Source: Streptomyces davaonensis JCM 4913 (GTDB lineage: Bacteria; Actinomycetota; Actinomycetes; Streptomycetales; Streptomycetaceae). Taken from it: a DNA stretch of 64,000 nt. The translations under genes and the position numbers were made by a program. Numbering within the stretch: position 1 is the stretch's first letter; every line of letters starts with the position of its first letter. Where the stretch lies: NCBI RefSeq assembly GCF_000349325.1, contig NC_020504.1, forward strand, positions 496,001 through 560,000. The letters run 5' to 3'. Below, one piece after another: positions 51,084 through 60,623 of this stretch. The notes beneath the pieces were generated by a model that was not told the DNA's origin, did not search any database, and saw only the letters and a list, made by a program, of their open reading frames with translations.

Positions 51084-52001
51084 TCACAGCCCGAACAGTC
51101 GCGCCGCGTTGTCGTGGCACACCGCGCGCAGCCAGTCGCGGCCCAGGTCCAGGCGCTCCAGGGCGTGGAGTTGGTGCAGGTAGGGGTAGGGGATGTTGGG
51201 GAAGTCGGAGCCGAGCAGGATGCGGTCGCCCAGTTCGGCGAGGCGCGGCCGGTCCTGGCGCGGGAACGGCATGAAGCCTTCCGTGAAGTCCGTGAACGCC
51301 ATCGTCGTGTCGAGGTGCACCTCGTCGTACCGCTCGGCCAGGTCGAGGGATTCCGCGTACTCGGGCATGCCCATGTGCGCGACGATCAGCCGCAGTTCCG
51401 GGTGGCGAGCCAGCACCCTGGCGATGGGCTCGGAGCCGGTGTGCTTGCCGGGCGCGGGCCCGGAGCCGCAGTGCACCACCACGGGGATACCGGCGTCGGC
51501 GAGCAACCCCCATGCCTGCTGGAGACGTTCATCGGCCGGGTCGTACGCTCCGACCTGTACGTGCGCCTTGAACACGCGCGCCCCTGCTTCGACGGCCTCG
51601 CGGACGTACGTCTCGACGTCCGGCTCGGGGTAGAGCGTGGCGGTGTGCAGGCAGTCGGGCGTGCGACGGGCGAAGTCGGCCGCCCATTCGTTCAGCCACC
51701 TGGCCATGCCGGGCTTGTGGGGGTAGAGCATCGAGGTGAAGGCCCGTACCCCGAACGCCCGCAGCAGTTCCGTCCGTTCCGCCTCCTGCCTGCGGTAGGC
51801 GATCGGCCACTCCAGCCCGCCGACCAGGGGCCCGGCGGTATCGAAGTAGTTCCAGACCTTGTGCAGGACGCTCTCGGGCATGAAGTGGGTGTGGACGTCG
51901 ATCAGTCCGGGAAGGTCGAGTCCAGTCCAGAAGCGGCGTACTTCCTCGGCCTCCTCGCCGAAGTCGCCCAAGTCGCCGAAGTCCCCGTGGGGGAAACTCA
52001 C
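51084..52001 (-). CDS. Amidohydrolase-family metal-dependent hydrolase
   Basis: A 305-residue amidohydrolase (PF04909). The first metal motif is IDVHTHF, then HCGSGPAPGK with IVAHMGMPEY and finally LLGSDFPNIPY. Together they form the single-metal or two-metal site of the ACMSD/hydroxy-acid type. Start GTG follows GAGGAG with good spacing. The upstream in-frame ATGs are antisense to unrelated sequence. It may act as a decarboxylase or hydrolase; the substrate is unknown. Confidence 0.88.
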   Translation of the reverse strand: MSFPHGDFGDLGDFGEEAEEVRRFWTGLDLPGLIDVHTHFMPESVLHKVWNYFDTAGPLVGGLEWPIAYRRQEAERTELLRAFGVRAFTSMLYPHKPGMARWLNEWAADFARRTPDCLHTATLYPEPDVETYVREAVEAGARVFKAHVQVGAYDPADERLQQAWGLLADAGIPVVVHCGSGPAPGKHTGSEPIARVLARHPELRLIVAHMGMPEYAESLDLAERYDEVHLDTTMAFTDFTEGFMPFPRQDRPRLAELGDRILLGSDFPNIPYPYLHQLHALERLDLGRDWLRAVCHDNAARLFGL

Positions 52002-52117
52002 CTGGCACCACTCCTCTCGTCGGTGTGCGTCACTGCACGCGCGGGCCCGAGCAGGTTGATCTTGCCATCGAGGGTCAGGACCGCACAGCCCTACAGCAGC
52101 AGCGGAGGGCACGACGT

Positions 52118-52215
52118 CTACGCCGCCGTGAACCGTTCGGCTGCCTCCCAGAGTTCGCGCTCGCGCTGTGGGTCGTAGGACTCCTGCGACGAGCGGTCCG
52201 CGCGGTTGCGGTCGA
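52118..52215 (-). pseudogene. C-terminal end of a short-chain dehydrogenase
   Basis: The minus strand encodes TGSYVDRNRADRSSQESYDP and ERELWEAAERFTAA followed by TAG. This is the usual tail of retinol dehydrogenase-like SDRs. Nothing upstream continues the protein in frame. It may derive from the same lineage as the deleted SDR at 41213-41589. Confidence 0.5.
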
Positions 52216-52521
52216 CGTAGGAGCCGGTCGGTGCCTGGATGGTGCCTGGATGGTGCCGAGGACGACGTCGACGAGGCTGCGGCCCGCTGTGCTGCGGCTG
52301 GTGGCGAACGGGGTGAGGGGCAGGGCCGCGAGGTGTACCGCATCGCGAACGGGGAGGGAGCCACGGCCCCGCACACGGCTGACCGCAAGACGATCCGGCA
52401 TCTTCGCGCCACGGGTGCCCGCGCAGCCACCGGAGCGAGTATCGGCATCGATGTCAGTGGTGGGCCGTACTCTCCCGGATATGGCCCGTTCCGTGAGGCG
52501 GGGGAAGCAGTGGGAGAGGCA

Positions 52522-53814
52522 ATGAAGGCATTGGTGCGCAGGCCTGTCGATGGCGAAGTACACGTTCACTACGGCCAGATCTACGTCGAGAGCGATCCCG
52601 ACGACTTCGGCGTGGAGCTCGGGGACGCGTTCGCCGGGCAGCGGGCCGGGCTGTGCGGAGCGGCGGTCCCCGGTGCCCTGTTCCTGCTGACGGGGCTGCA
52701 CACGGGCCACGTCGGATTCACCGTCGAGGTACACGACCAGGCGCCCCCGCTGGATCCGGCCTGGGAGGAGGTCGTGGAGGCGTCCTTCCGCCCCGTCTCG
52801 CAGGACTCCTCACTCGTGCAGTGGGCCGGCGAGGACTCCTGGCAGCTCGGTCTGGAGGAGATCGATTACCGCGTGCGGTATTGCGCCAAGGGCATGGACG
52901 CGGCCAACGAGCTCGACACCCGGCTCGACAAGGAGCCCCAACAGGACTGCTATCTCCTACAGTTCTGGCCCGCTGCGGCGGAGCCGGACCGCATCGTGAA
53001 GCAGACCTCCAAGATCGCCGCCTACTGGCACGACTACGCCCGCAAGCAGCCTGCCCCGCCCTCCCCCGCCGCACTTGCCGAGGCCGAACGTCAGGCTCGT
53101 CTGGCGCAGGAGCAGAAGGAGAGTGAGCGTCAACTCGCCTACGAACGATGGGAGTGGGGCGGGCAACTGCCCAGCGAGACCCTGCGCAACATCCGTGGCA
53201 ATGTGCGCGGGCTCCTCCCCTACGATCCGGCGCTCGTCCACGCCCTCGACGCCGCCGGTCCCGACACCCAGCGCGCGGTTGCCGTGCTGGCGGCACGGCT
53301 CGCCTGCGAGGCCGCCGGTCTCGCGGACCTCGACTGGGTCGCCGAAGCACTCGCCGCACTGACCGAAGGACGGGGGCTGCCGTCGCCCTTCGACAACTGG
53401 GAACGGATGTGGGACACCATGGCCTCCGATCCACGCGTCCCGGGTCGAACCGTGGGCGAGGCCGTGCCACCCAAGCGGCCCCCGTTCCAGCCACCGGGCC
53501 ACGACGGTTCCCACACAAGCAGCGTGGTCATGTCCAACGCCGTGGTCAGTGGCGTCAGCACCAGGCCGTCCCTGGCGCCGGATCCGTCCGCAGAGGCCGC
53601 TTCGTCGAAGCTCCTCGCGGTCACCATCGGCACGCCACCCATGTCCCGCGCCATATCCCAGCCGCACATGGCCCTACCCGCCGTACCTGCCGCCGCCGAG
53701 GCCGATCCCCTCCAGGCGGCCCTCGACGCAGTGTTCGCAGCAGTGGTCACTTACGGCGAGGACTACCCGGCCCTCCTCCAACACATCTGGAACGCCTGCC
53801 GGACACACCCCTAA
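52522..53814 (+). CDS. Conserved hypothetical protein, about 430 residues
   Basis: A soluble protein in two parts. Residues about 1-180 are beta-rich (LFLLTGLHTGHVGFTVEVHDQAPPLD and AYWHDYARKQ). About residues 185-300 are helical with a charged segment (AEAERQARLAQEQKESERQLAYERWEWGG) and a helical-repeat region (AVAVLAARLACEAAGL). The rest is a Pro/Ala-rich, low-complexity tail (PPKRPPFQPPGHDG) and a final helix. No catalytic motif or membrane segment is recognised. The ATG with GGGAGAGG upstream is preferred. Confidence 0.7.
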   Translation: MKALVRRPVDGEVHVHYGQIYVESDPDDFGVELGDAFAGQRAGLCGAAVPGALFLLTGLHTGHVGFTVEVHDQAPPLDPAWEEVVEASFRPVSQDSSLVQWAGEDSWQLGLEEIDYRVRYCAKGMDAANELDTRLDKEPQQDCYLLQFWPAAAEPDRIVKQTSKIAAYWHDYARKQPAPPSPAALAEAERQARLAQEQKESERQLAYERWEWGGQLPSETLRNIRGNVRGLLPYDPALVHALDAAGPDTQRAVAVLAARLACEAAGLADLDWVAEALAALTEGRGLPSPFDNWERMWDTMASDPRVPGRTVGEAVPPKRPPFQPPGHDGSHTSSVVMSNAVVSGVSTRPSLAPDPSAEAASSKLLAVTIGTPPMSRAISQPHMALPAVPAAAEADPLQAALDAVFAAVVTYGEDYPALLQHIWNACRTHP

Positions 53815-53859
53815 GGGCTGGTGCGAGTGCGGCAGCCGACCGCCTCGGGGCCGGTTCGG

Positions 53860-54625
53860 TCATACGGTGGTTCTGGTGACGAAGTCCGCGATGGCGTTCT
53901 CCATCTGCTGTAGCCCGGGGTCTTCGAGCGGGTAGTGGCCGGCGTTGTCGAGCATGACCGTGTCGACGGGGACCTTGGTGACGCGGGAGAGGACGGGCTC
54001 GCTGAGGTGGTGCGGGGTCCAGCGGTCTTCGGCGGGCTGGGTCAGCAGGACGGGGCAGGCGTCCTGCGGCCCCACGGCGGGCGTGTAGTTGGCGTAGCTG
54101 TCCAAGAAGCGGACACTCACCCAGTTCGCGGCCGAGGTGCGGTCCTTCATCAGGACCTTCATCGCGGCCGGGTCGTTGGCGAGCGCGGACATCTTGGACG
54201 CCAGGCTCATGGGGTACTTCAGCGAGACGGCCGGTGTCTTGGCGAGCAGGCCCATGAGGGGGACGCCGGCTCGGGCGGTGAGCTTGTCGTGGGAGGTCTC
54301 GTCGCGGACCTGCTGGTTGCGCTGGTCCAGGAAGGTCATCCCGACGATGCCGCACAAAGTGCCGCGGGGGCCTTGGCGGCCACGTGGTAGGTGAGCATGC
54401 CGCCCGCGCTCAACCCGTAGAGGACGATGGGGCGGTCGTCACGGCACTGCTCGTGAACGAGGAAGTCGACGACGAGGTCGACCCAGTCGTCGTATGAGGG
54501 GGTCGTCCCGGGCTTCACCTGGGTGAGGCCGTAGCCGAGGTTGTCCAGGGCGACGGTCTCGAAGCCGCGGGCTGCGAGCGGGGCGCCGAGGATGACGGAC
54601 ATCTGGCGGCCGTTGGTGACCGAGC
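53860..54625 (-). pseudogene. Alpha/beta hydrolase, truncated at the N-terminus and frameshifted
   Basis: The minus strand encodes LAARGFETVALDNLGYGLTQVKPG, then the nucleophile elbow in GLSAGGMLTYH, a frameshift at the G5 run 54366-54370, and the second half (TFLDQRNQQVRDETS, PVDTVMLDNAGHYPLEDP). The catalytic Ser, Asp and His regions are present in pieces. The first 40-50 residues, including the oxyanion HG, are missing because the sequence jumps at about 54615-54625 into an unrelated plus-strand gene. Confidence 0.75.
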
Positions 54626-55665
54626 GCCTTCGCGCCGATCTGGACGTCATCGAGGCCGACGTCACCTCGACAGCCGCCCTCACCCGCATCTTCGACCGCA
54701 CCGACGTCGTCGTCTCCACCGTGGGACCGTTCGCGCAGCTCGGCCTGCCCACGGTCACCGCCGCCGCCCAGGCCGGAGCCCACTACCTCGACTCCACCGG
54801 AGAGCCGCCCTTCATCAGGCAAGCCTTCACCCTGGACGCCGTCGCCGCCACGCGAGGCGCGAGCATCGTCCCGGCGTTCGGCTATGACTACGTGCCGGGC
54901 AACCTCGCCGGGGCCCTGGCCCTCACCGAGGCAGGCGAGCGGGCGCGCCGGGTCGAGATCGGCTACTTCCTCACCCGCTCCGGCCACGGCGACGAACGGC
55001 GCTACCGCAGCACCCTGCGCGACGCCTACACCCTCACCACCGGCGGCACGCGCGCCTCGCTCGTCGGCGCCGCCGTCGAGGACGCCTTCGCCTACCGACG
55101 CCCGCGCACCGGCGGCCCCGCCCACCTCGCCGACGAACACACGGGCGCTCGCCTGCTGTCGTTCCGCTACGCGGGCATCACCCGAAGAGCACTGACCGTC
55201 GGCGGCTCCGAACACCTCGGCCTGCCGGAAGTCCTCCCCCACCTCGACAGCGTCGGCGTGGGCCTGGGCTGGTTCGGCCGCGCCACTGGCCTCGTACAGA
55301 CGACCACCCACCTCGCCGCACCCCTGCTGCACACCTCAGCGGTCCGCAGCTCGGTCACCAAGCTCTCCCACCGTCTTCCCGGGTCCACGCGCGAACCCGA
55401 CGCCAACGGCCGAGCCCTCGTCATTGCCGTCGCCCGCGACGCAGCCGGCCACGCCCTGGCCACGACCGCGCTCACCGGACCCGACCCCTACGAGATGACC
55501 GGCTCCCTCCTCGCCTGGGGCGCAAGCCACGCCGCCGCCCCCGGTACCACGCTCACCCCCGGCGCCCACGGCCCCGTCGCAGCCTTCGGACTTCAGACAC
55601 CCCCCTCGGCGCCGCACAGGCCGGACTTCGCCAGACCGAGCAGACGGCGACGCCGAAGTAGCTGA
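54616..55665 (+). pseudogene. Saccharopine dehydrogenase/trans-acting enoyl reductase-like protein lacking its Rossmann N-terminus
   Basis: From the GTG at VTERLRADLDVIEADVTS the frame gives 349 residues of a saccharopine-dehydrogenase-like reductase (DVVVSTVGPFAQLGLPTVTAAAQAGAHYLDSTGE, GYDYVPGNLAGALAL). The first about 60 residues with the GxxGxxG NAD(P)-binding loop are absent. The frame stays open further upstream but is antisense to the alpha/beta hydrolase. Without the loop it should be inactive. Both genes break at the same place, head to head. Confidence 0.75.
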
Positions 55666-55710
55666 GCCGGCCGGCCACCGGACGTACACCACCTTGGATA
55701 CGACGCCCCG

Positions 55711-56164
55711 TCACTCGCTGCTGTCGGAGCCGGGATCGAACGTCGGGTCGAGGCCGTACCGTGCGATCCCGAACTGCTGGAAATCGGGATCGGCGAGGAT
55801 GCGGTAGATCGGCGTCGATCAGCCAGAAGTAGCCGTCGGCCCACTCGGTGGAGCCCCAGGGGACCAGCCCCTTGCCGCCCGGCGCGTAGATCGCATGGGG
55901 ATCGACTGCGGAGACGCTCCCGAACGTGCTGTCCTGGTCGACGGCCAGCCAGGACCGCCATTGCGTCATGAGGTCGAAACCGGGATCCTCGTCGCACCCC
56001 ACAAAGGACACGGAGTCGCTGAAGACGCCGCCGCCGAACGCCTCGCAGAGCTCCTTGTAGTCCGCCAGCAGCGGAACCCCCAACTCGCCCTCAACAACAG
56101 CCCAGTCGACGGACAGTCCGAGCGGCTCCCACCCGGTCAGTTCGATCACTCGCTCAACCCACAT
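55711..56164 (-). pseudogene. SMI1/KNR4 (SUKH) family protein with a C-terminal frameshift
   Basis: The ATG opens MWVERVIELTGWEPLGLSVDWAVVE, then LLADYKELCEAFGGG and PGGKGLVPWGSTEWADGYFWLID, a SUKH-family pattern. At about 55808-55815 the frame shifts; the normal tail continues in another frame as IYRILADPDFQQFGIARYG and ends DSSE. SUKH proteins are frequently immunity proteins against contact-dependent toxins. A duplicated GATC at the shift point suggests a real indel or a reading error. Confidence 0.7.
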
Positions 56165-56258
56165 GCAGCAACTTTCTCGCATGCGGGCGGGGTGGCGCGT
56201 GTCCGGACCTGAGCGGACAATTTCTCTTGAGTGGACCCCCCTGTCCTGCGGAGGTGCC

Positions 56259-56654
56259 ATGACGGATCCGCGCACGATCCTGTGGCAGGCGCGCCAGGGT
56301 GCCGCGCCGGCGGACTGGCGTGTCTTCACCAAGAGGCGGGGCAAGCTGTCCGGCTTCTTCCGCGGGACGTCCGACGATCCCGACCCGCTGCTGGTCATCA
56401 CGCCGGACGGCGCCGTCGAGTACATCAGTGAACGCAAACCGCTCACGATCGTCGCCTTCCGGGAGCTGGCCGGCATGAAGCTGCGCGTCGCCAGTTCCGA
56501 CTCGTCGGCGATCGTCTCCACCTGGCTCGATCTGCGCTACCTCGACGGCCGCAAGACGAAGTGGCGGTCGGCCGGATTCTCCAACAACCTGGAGGCGATC
56601 CAAGGCCTCATCGAGGCCTACGGCGCCCACAAGGCCCTGCGCGGGTACGCATGA
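56259..56654 (+). CDS. Hypothetical protein, 131 residues
   Basis: A soluble protein with a strong RBS (GGAGG) before the ATG. Beta strands around LLVITPDGAVEYISER and LRVASSDSSAIVSTWLDLRYLDGRKTKW suggest a small beta-rich domain. It resembles small Streptomyces proteins of unknown function. It shares a short divergent region with the SUKH-family pseudogene. Confidence 0.7.
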   Translation: MTDPRTILWQARQGAAPADWRVFTKRRGKLSGFFRGTSDDPDPLLVITPDGAVEYISERKPLTIVAFRELAGMKLRVASSDSSAIVSTWLDLRYLDGRKTKWRSAGFSNNLEAIQGLIEAYGAHKALRGYA

Positions 56655-56666
56655 GCCTTCAGTGGG

Positions 56667-57203
56667 TCAGGACTGGCCCGCGCGGGACAGGGCGTTGGTG
56701 ATCAGGCGTGTGGCGAAGTCGCGGTCGCCGGTGAGTTGGTTGATCTGTTCCGCGAGCAGGTAGGTGATCGCTTCCAGGGCCGGCATCTCGTCCGCGGTCC
56801 AGTCTCCGTACTGCTTGCGCCACAGACTGGGGCTCAGGTCCGTCCCTGCCGCGATGACCAGGCCCGCCATCGTGGGGATGGCCTCCGGGCGGATACTTCT
56901 GGGCATCATCCGCATGCTCGCCACGAGGTGGGGCATCACGTGCTCGATCACGTCCTTGCCGTGGTCCGCGTAGGCCAGCCGCAGCCATTTCATGTACATG
57001 AAAATGAGCGTGCACGCGCCGTCCAGCAGGTCCTGCACTCCCTTGGCATCCAGGGACGCGGTGAACTGGTCCATCAACCGCTGCTGTTCGGGGTCGGTCC
57101 CGGTACGGCCGTCGTAGATGGCCTTGAGCCGGGAGTCCCTCAGCATGAGCGCTGCACCCACATCGCCGACGGCGGCATGCTGGGGGTCGCAGGGCGATGT
57201 CAC
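56667..57203 (-). CDS. Hypothetical helical protein, 178 residues
   Basis: An all-helical soluble protein (LMDQFTASLDAKGVQDLLDGACTLIFMYMKWLRLAYADHG, VIEHVMPHLVASMRMM). No membrane segment is clear, although the KWLRLAY region is amphipathic. No family is recognised. Start GTG follows GAGGAACC. It faces the 131-residue protein across 12 bp (convergent). Confidence 0.7.
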   Translation of the reverse strand: MTSPCDPQHAAVGDVGAALMLRDSRLKAIYDGRTGTDPEQQRLMDQFTASLDAKGVQDLLDGACTLIFMYMKWLRLAYADHGKDVIEHVMPHLVASMRMMPRSIRPEAIPTMAGLVIAAGTDLSPSLWRKQYGDWTADEMPALEAITYLLAEQINQLTGDRDFATRLITNALSRAGQS

Positions 57204-57353
57204 AGGTTCCTCCCCTACCTGACCGCGGCGGGCGGGCGCGGTGCGTGTTCCGTACGGTAGACCGGCGGCAGCGGGCAGTCCGGCGAGACCGGTGGCATTG
57301 CACCCTCACCGGTGGAAAGGGCGGCATCGGCCTGCTACGCCCGCGATCGAGCC

Positions 57354-57941
57354 CTACCCTTCGCCTCCGTGGCGGGTGGGACGGTAGATGAGTTCCAGGG
57401 TACGGCCGTCCAGTGTGCGGTGCTCGATGAGGTCCAGGTCGAAGTCGGCGGCACCCTGGAAGATCGCGTCCAGGCCGGTCTGGCCGGTGATGACGGGGAA
57501 GAGGGTCACCTGAAGGCGATCCACCAGGCCGGCGGCCATCAGTGCCCGGTTCATCGACAGGCTGCCGTGTGAGCGCAGCGGCACGTCCGACTCCTCCTTG
57601 AGCCGGGCGACGACATCGACGGCGTCACCGCTCGCGATCGTCGCGTTCGGCCAGTCGAGGGGGCCTTCCAGTGTCGTCGACACCACCGTTGTGGGCAGAT
57701 TCCTCATCCGGGTGACCCAGGGGTCACGTACGTCGGAGTCCTCGGTGCTCTCCGCCACCATCCGCGCGAACGCGCGGTACGTGTTGGCCCCGAACACCAT
57801 CCGCTGCTCAGCGTCGTACAAGGCGAGGCGGTGGTCGAGCAGTTCGGGGCCCTGCTTGCCCCAGTAGCCCGTCCAGTCGCCGCCGGCGGCGCCGTACCCG
57901 TCGAGGCTGGAAAAGACGTCGAAGGTGTAGGTCGCGGTCAT
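57354..57941 (-). CDS. RibD C-terminal/dihydrofolate reductase-like protein (second copy)
   Basis: A 195-residue reductase with TFDVFSSLDGYGAAGGDWTGYWG, FGANTYRAFARM, and DVPLRSHGSLSMNRALMAAGLVDRLQVTLFPVITGQTG. It differs from the 222-residue copy at 44220-44888 by a short N-terminus and by VPLRSHGS in place of VRIAGGGA. The ATG follows GAGGAGAAG. It diverges from the histidine kinase gene across about 245 bp that hold a long hairpin. Confidence 0.88.
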   Translation of the reverse strand: MTATYTFDVFSSLDGYGAAGGDWTGYWGKQGPELLDHRLALYDAEQRMVFGANTYRAFARMVAESTEDSDVRDPWVTRMRNLPTTVVSTTLEGPLDWPNATIASGDAVDVVARLKEESDVPLRSHGSLSMNRALMAAGLVDRLQVTLFPVITGQTGLDAIFQGAADFDLDLIEHRTLDGRTLELIYRPTRHGGEG

Positions 57942-58054
57942 GTTCTTCTCCTCGGAGTGGTTGATCAGCGGGGGAACAGCTGGGCGGGCTTCAGTGACCT
58001 CCACATCTATAGACCCCGTACGCTCCGAGCACTCATCGCTCCGCCTGCCAAAAG

Positions 58055-58088
58055 AGGTGCGTTCGCCGTTGATACGGCGAACGCACCT
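58055..58088. promoter_or_regulatory. Perfect 14-bp inverted repeat in the RibD/kinase intergenic region
   Basis: AGGTGCGTTCGCCG and CGGCGAACGCACCT with a 6-nt loop (TTGATA). It is a strong hairpin between divergent genes, so it is more likely an operator or leader structure than a terminator for either. Confidence 0.5.
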
Positions 58089-58186
58089 TGACCGGCGCGG
58101 GAAGTAGCCGCTCAGGGTGCTGATGAGCAGCGCGGCAAAGTGTGGGTGCCCGGAGAAAGGTCGCCTCGTCAATTACCTTTGGTCGC

Positions 58187-60601
58187 ATGTGGTTTGGGGG
58201 GCACGGGGGGAAGGAGCGCGGTGCAGCCGCGCCGTTGGACGGCCCCGGGTCCAGTGAGCGCCTGTTGAACGTGACCGTCGAGCGGTACGGCGTATGGCTC
58301 CGGTCCACCGTGATCTGCCTGTGCGGCGCGCTGGGCCTCGTGTGGGCGGATGCCACGGAGGTCGTCCCGACGGCTTCGTTGCTGGTGCCCGCTGTCCTCG
58401 CCTGCGGGGTGCGCCTGTGGTCGCTGCGCCGTCCGCTCCCGTTCGCCCTGCTGTGGGCGTCGGACGCGGCCGTGCTGCTGCTGGCCGGGCTGTCTCAGCC
58501 GGTGCTCGGGGGTGAGGGCGCGGATGTGATGGTGGAGGCGATCGTCGGCATCAGCGTCATCACGTTCCAGTACGAGTGGGCGACGCGCCCGGTGACCGGG
58601 GCCTTGCTGGCCGCACTGGGGGCTGTGGCGTGCGCGCTGGGCGACATCCGCTCCTCGCCCGGACAGAGCTTGGAGTCGTTGCCCCTGGCGCGCATCCTGG
58701 TCGAGGTATTCCTGTCCAGGGCCGCGTACGTCATCGTGCGAGGGCGAGCCAGGGCGGCCGACCGAGCGGCCGCGGCCTGGGCGGCCTCGCGCCGTGAGGC
58801 CGAAGTCGCCGCCGCGCGCCGGGCGACCGAGCGCGAACACCTGGCGACCCTGCACGACACGGCGTGCGCCACCCTGCTGATGGTCTCCCAGGGCGCCCGG
58901 GACTGGTCGTGGCTCGCTCCGCGTGCCAGACGGGATCTGGACGCGCTGTCCGCCGTTCCCGGGTTCGAGACGGGCAGCGTCGACCTCGCGGCGCTCCTGA
59001 GCTGCGTGCCCGAGGGTGAGGGACCGGCCAGGGTGCTGCTCAAGACAGTCATCGACGGCCCGCTCGCGATTCCGTCCGGCCCCGGGCTCGCCATCTTCAA
59101 CGGCGTCCGGGAGGGCGTCAGCAATGTGGCTCGCCATGCCGGGGTGGGGGAAGCGGAACTCAGGGCATGGTCGGAGAAGGACGGCACGATCGTCGTCGAG
59201 CTGTCCGACGCGGGACGCGGCTTCGACCCCGACTCCGTTCCGGCGAGGCGTCGGGGCATCGCCGGTTCCGTCATCGGCCGGATGCACGCGGTGGGCGGAT
59301 CGGCTCGCGTCACCTCGCATCCGGGCACCGGGACCCGTGTGCAGTGGCGTTGGCACGAGCGCGCCGGGGAGTCGGGGGGCGACGAAGTACAGGTCGCACA
59401 CGCACCGGACCGCGCACCGGCACAGCACTCGGCCGTCGTCCGCCTCATCCGCGGGCAGGTGCTCCACGGGGCCCAGTTGGCCGTGCTGCTCATCAGCCTG
59501 ACGTCACAGTTCACCATCTCGCTACATCAGCTCACCACCTACCGGGACGTGTACCGCCCTGCGTGGGCCCAGACAGCGGCCTTCGTCTGCCTCGCCACCG
59601 TCGCGGCAACCGGGGCCGCCTATCTGCTGCGTGGTCGGCAGATCCCGCCAACCGTGCGCTGGTGCGGCCTGGCCTGGGTACTGGCCGCTTCGGCGACGTG
59701 CGCGTTCACGCTCCCGCCGGAACGGCTGACCGGTCCGACCGACTGGGCGTTCGGGCTGATCGGCTGGCATGCGCTGTACCTGCTGGCCGACCTGCGGGTC
59801 AGGGTGTTCGCGGCGTTCCTCTGCGTGCATGTGGGGCTCACCGCGGCCGTGGTGTTCCTGTCGGCGTCACCGACCGGGGTGCAGTTGGCCCTCCTCGGTA
59901 TCGCCACCGTGTCCACCTGCGGTTTCCAGCTCTCCGTCAGTGCGCTGACCCGTCTCTTCCACGATGCGGTACCCGCCGCGGAGACCGCCGCCGCGCGGGA
60001 GGAGGAACTGCGCACCCGGGAGCGCATCCACGAGCACATCCAGCGTGATCACAAGGAGCGCTGTCGTGCCCTGACGGCGACGACCGTGCCGCTGCTCGTG
60101 GGCCTCGGCCACGGAGTGCTCAGCCCGCGGGACACGGAGGTCAGACTGCGGTGCGGGGTGGAAGCGGCCCGTATGCGCCGGCTGTTCGCCGAGGGCGACG
60201 CCGTCTCCGACCCGCTGGTCAACGAACTGCGGGCCTGCGTCGAGGTCGCCGAACAGCACGGAGTGGCGGTGAGCCTGGCCGTGCGAGGCCGGCCCAGCGA
60301 GGTGCCGGTGGAGGTACGCAGGGAGCTGATCGACCCGGTGGCGGTGGTGCTCGCCCGTACCCGCTCCACCGCGCGGGTGACCGTCGTATGGACCCCCCGC
60401 GCGGTACGGGTGAGCGTGGTCGGAGTGGACTGCGCCGACGGCGGCAGTGGTGGTGATGGTGGCGACACCGAAACGACGGCCTCGTCGTACGGCCATGCCT
60501 CGGACTCGAACGTGACCGTGGTCAGGACTGTGCGCGGCGAGAGTGTGTGGGCCGAGGCCGGCTGGAGCAAACCGGCGGCCCAGGAAGTTGACCCGGCTTG
60601 A
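58187..60601 (+). CDS. Histidine kinase with two fused kinase-like halves
   Basis: About 804 residues. Part 1: helices (about 25-165), a DHp-like segment with H223 in LATLHDTACATLL, and an HATPase domain (about 300-400) with NVARHAG, ELSDAGRGFDP and GTGTRVQWRW. Part 2: six further helices (about 428-590), a coiled coil and a helix HEHIQRDHKERCRALTATTVPLLVG with no clear phospho-accepting His, then a degenerate ATPase-like region to the end. Such duplicated NarL-type kinases exist in Streptomyces. Start: an ATG at 58187; a GTG at 58142 is also possible, and neither has a good RBS. The LuxR-type regulator follows 22 bp later. Confidence 0.78.
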   Translation: MWFGGHGGKERGAAAPLDGPGSSERLLNVTVERYGVWLRSTVICLCGALGLVWADATEVVPTASLLVPAVLACGVRLWSLRRPLPFALLWASDAAVLLLAGLSQPVLGGEGADVMVEAIVGISVITFQYEWATRPVTGALLAALGAVACALGDIRSSPGQSLESLPLARILVEVFLSRAAYVIVRGRARAADRAAAAWAASRREAEVAAARRATEREHLATLHDTACATLLMVSQGARDWSWLAPRARRDLDALSAVPGFETGSVDLAALLSCVPEGEGPARVLLKTVIDGPLAIPSGPGLAIFNGVREGVSNVARHAGVGEAELRAWSEKDGTIVVELSDAGRGFDPDSVPARRRGIAGSVIGRMHAVGGSARVTSHPGTGTRVQWRWHERAGESGGDEVQVAHAPDRAPAQHSAVVRLIRGQVLHGAQLAVLLISLTSQFTISLHQLTTYRDVYRPAWAQTAAFVCLATVAATGAAYLLRGRQIPPTVRWCGLAWVLAASATCAFTLPPERLTGPTDWAFGLIGWHALYLLADLRVRVFAAFLCVHVGLTAAVVFLSASPTGVQLALLGIATVSTCGFQLSVSALTRLFHDAVPAAETAAAREEELRTRERIHEHIQRDHKERCRALTATTVPLLVGLGHGVLSPRDTEVRLRCGVEAARMRRLFAEGDAVSDPLVNELRACVEVAEQHGVAVSLAVRGRPSEVPVEVRRELIDPVAVVLARTRSTARVTVVWTPRAVRVSVVGVDCADGGSGGDGGDTETTASSYGHASDSNVTVVRTVRGESVWAEAGWSKPAAQEVDPA

Positions 60602-60623
60602 TGAACGATGGAGTTGTCCCGGC

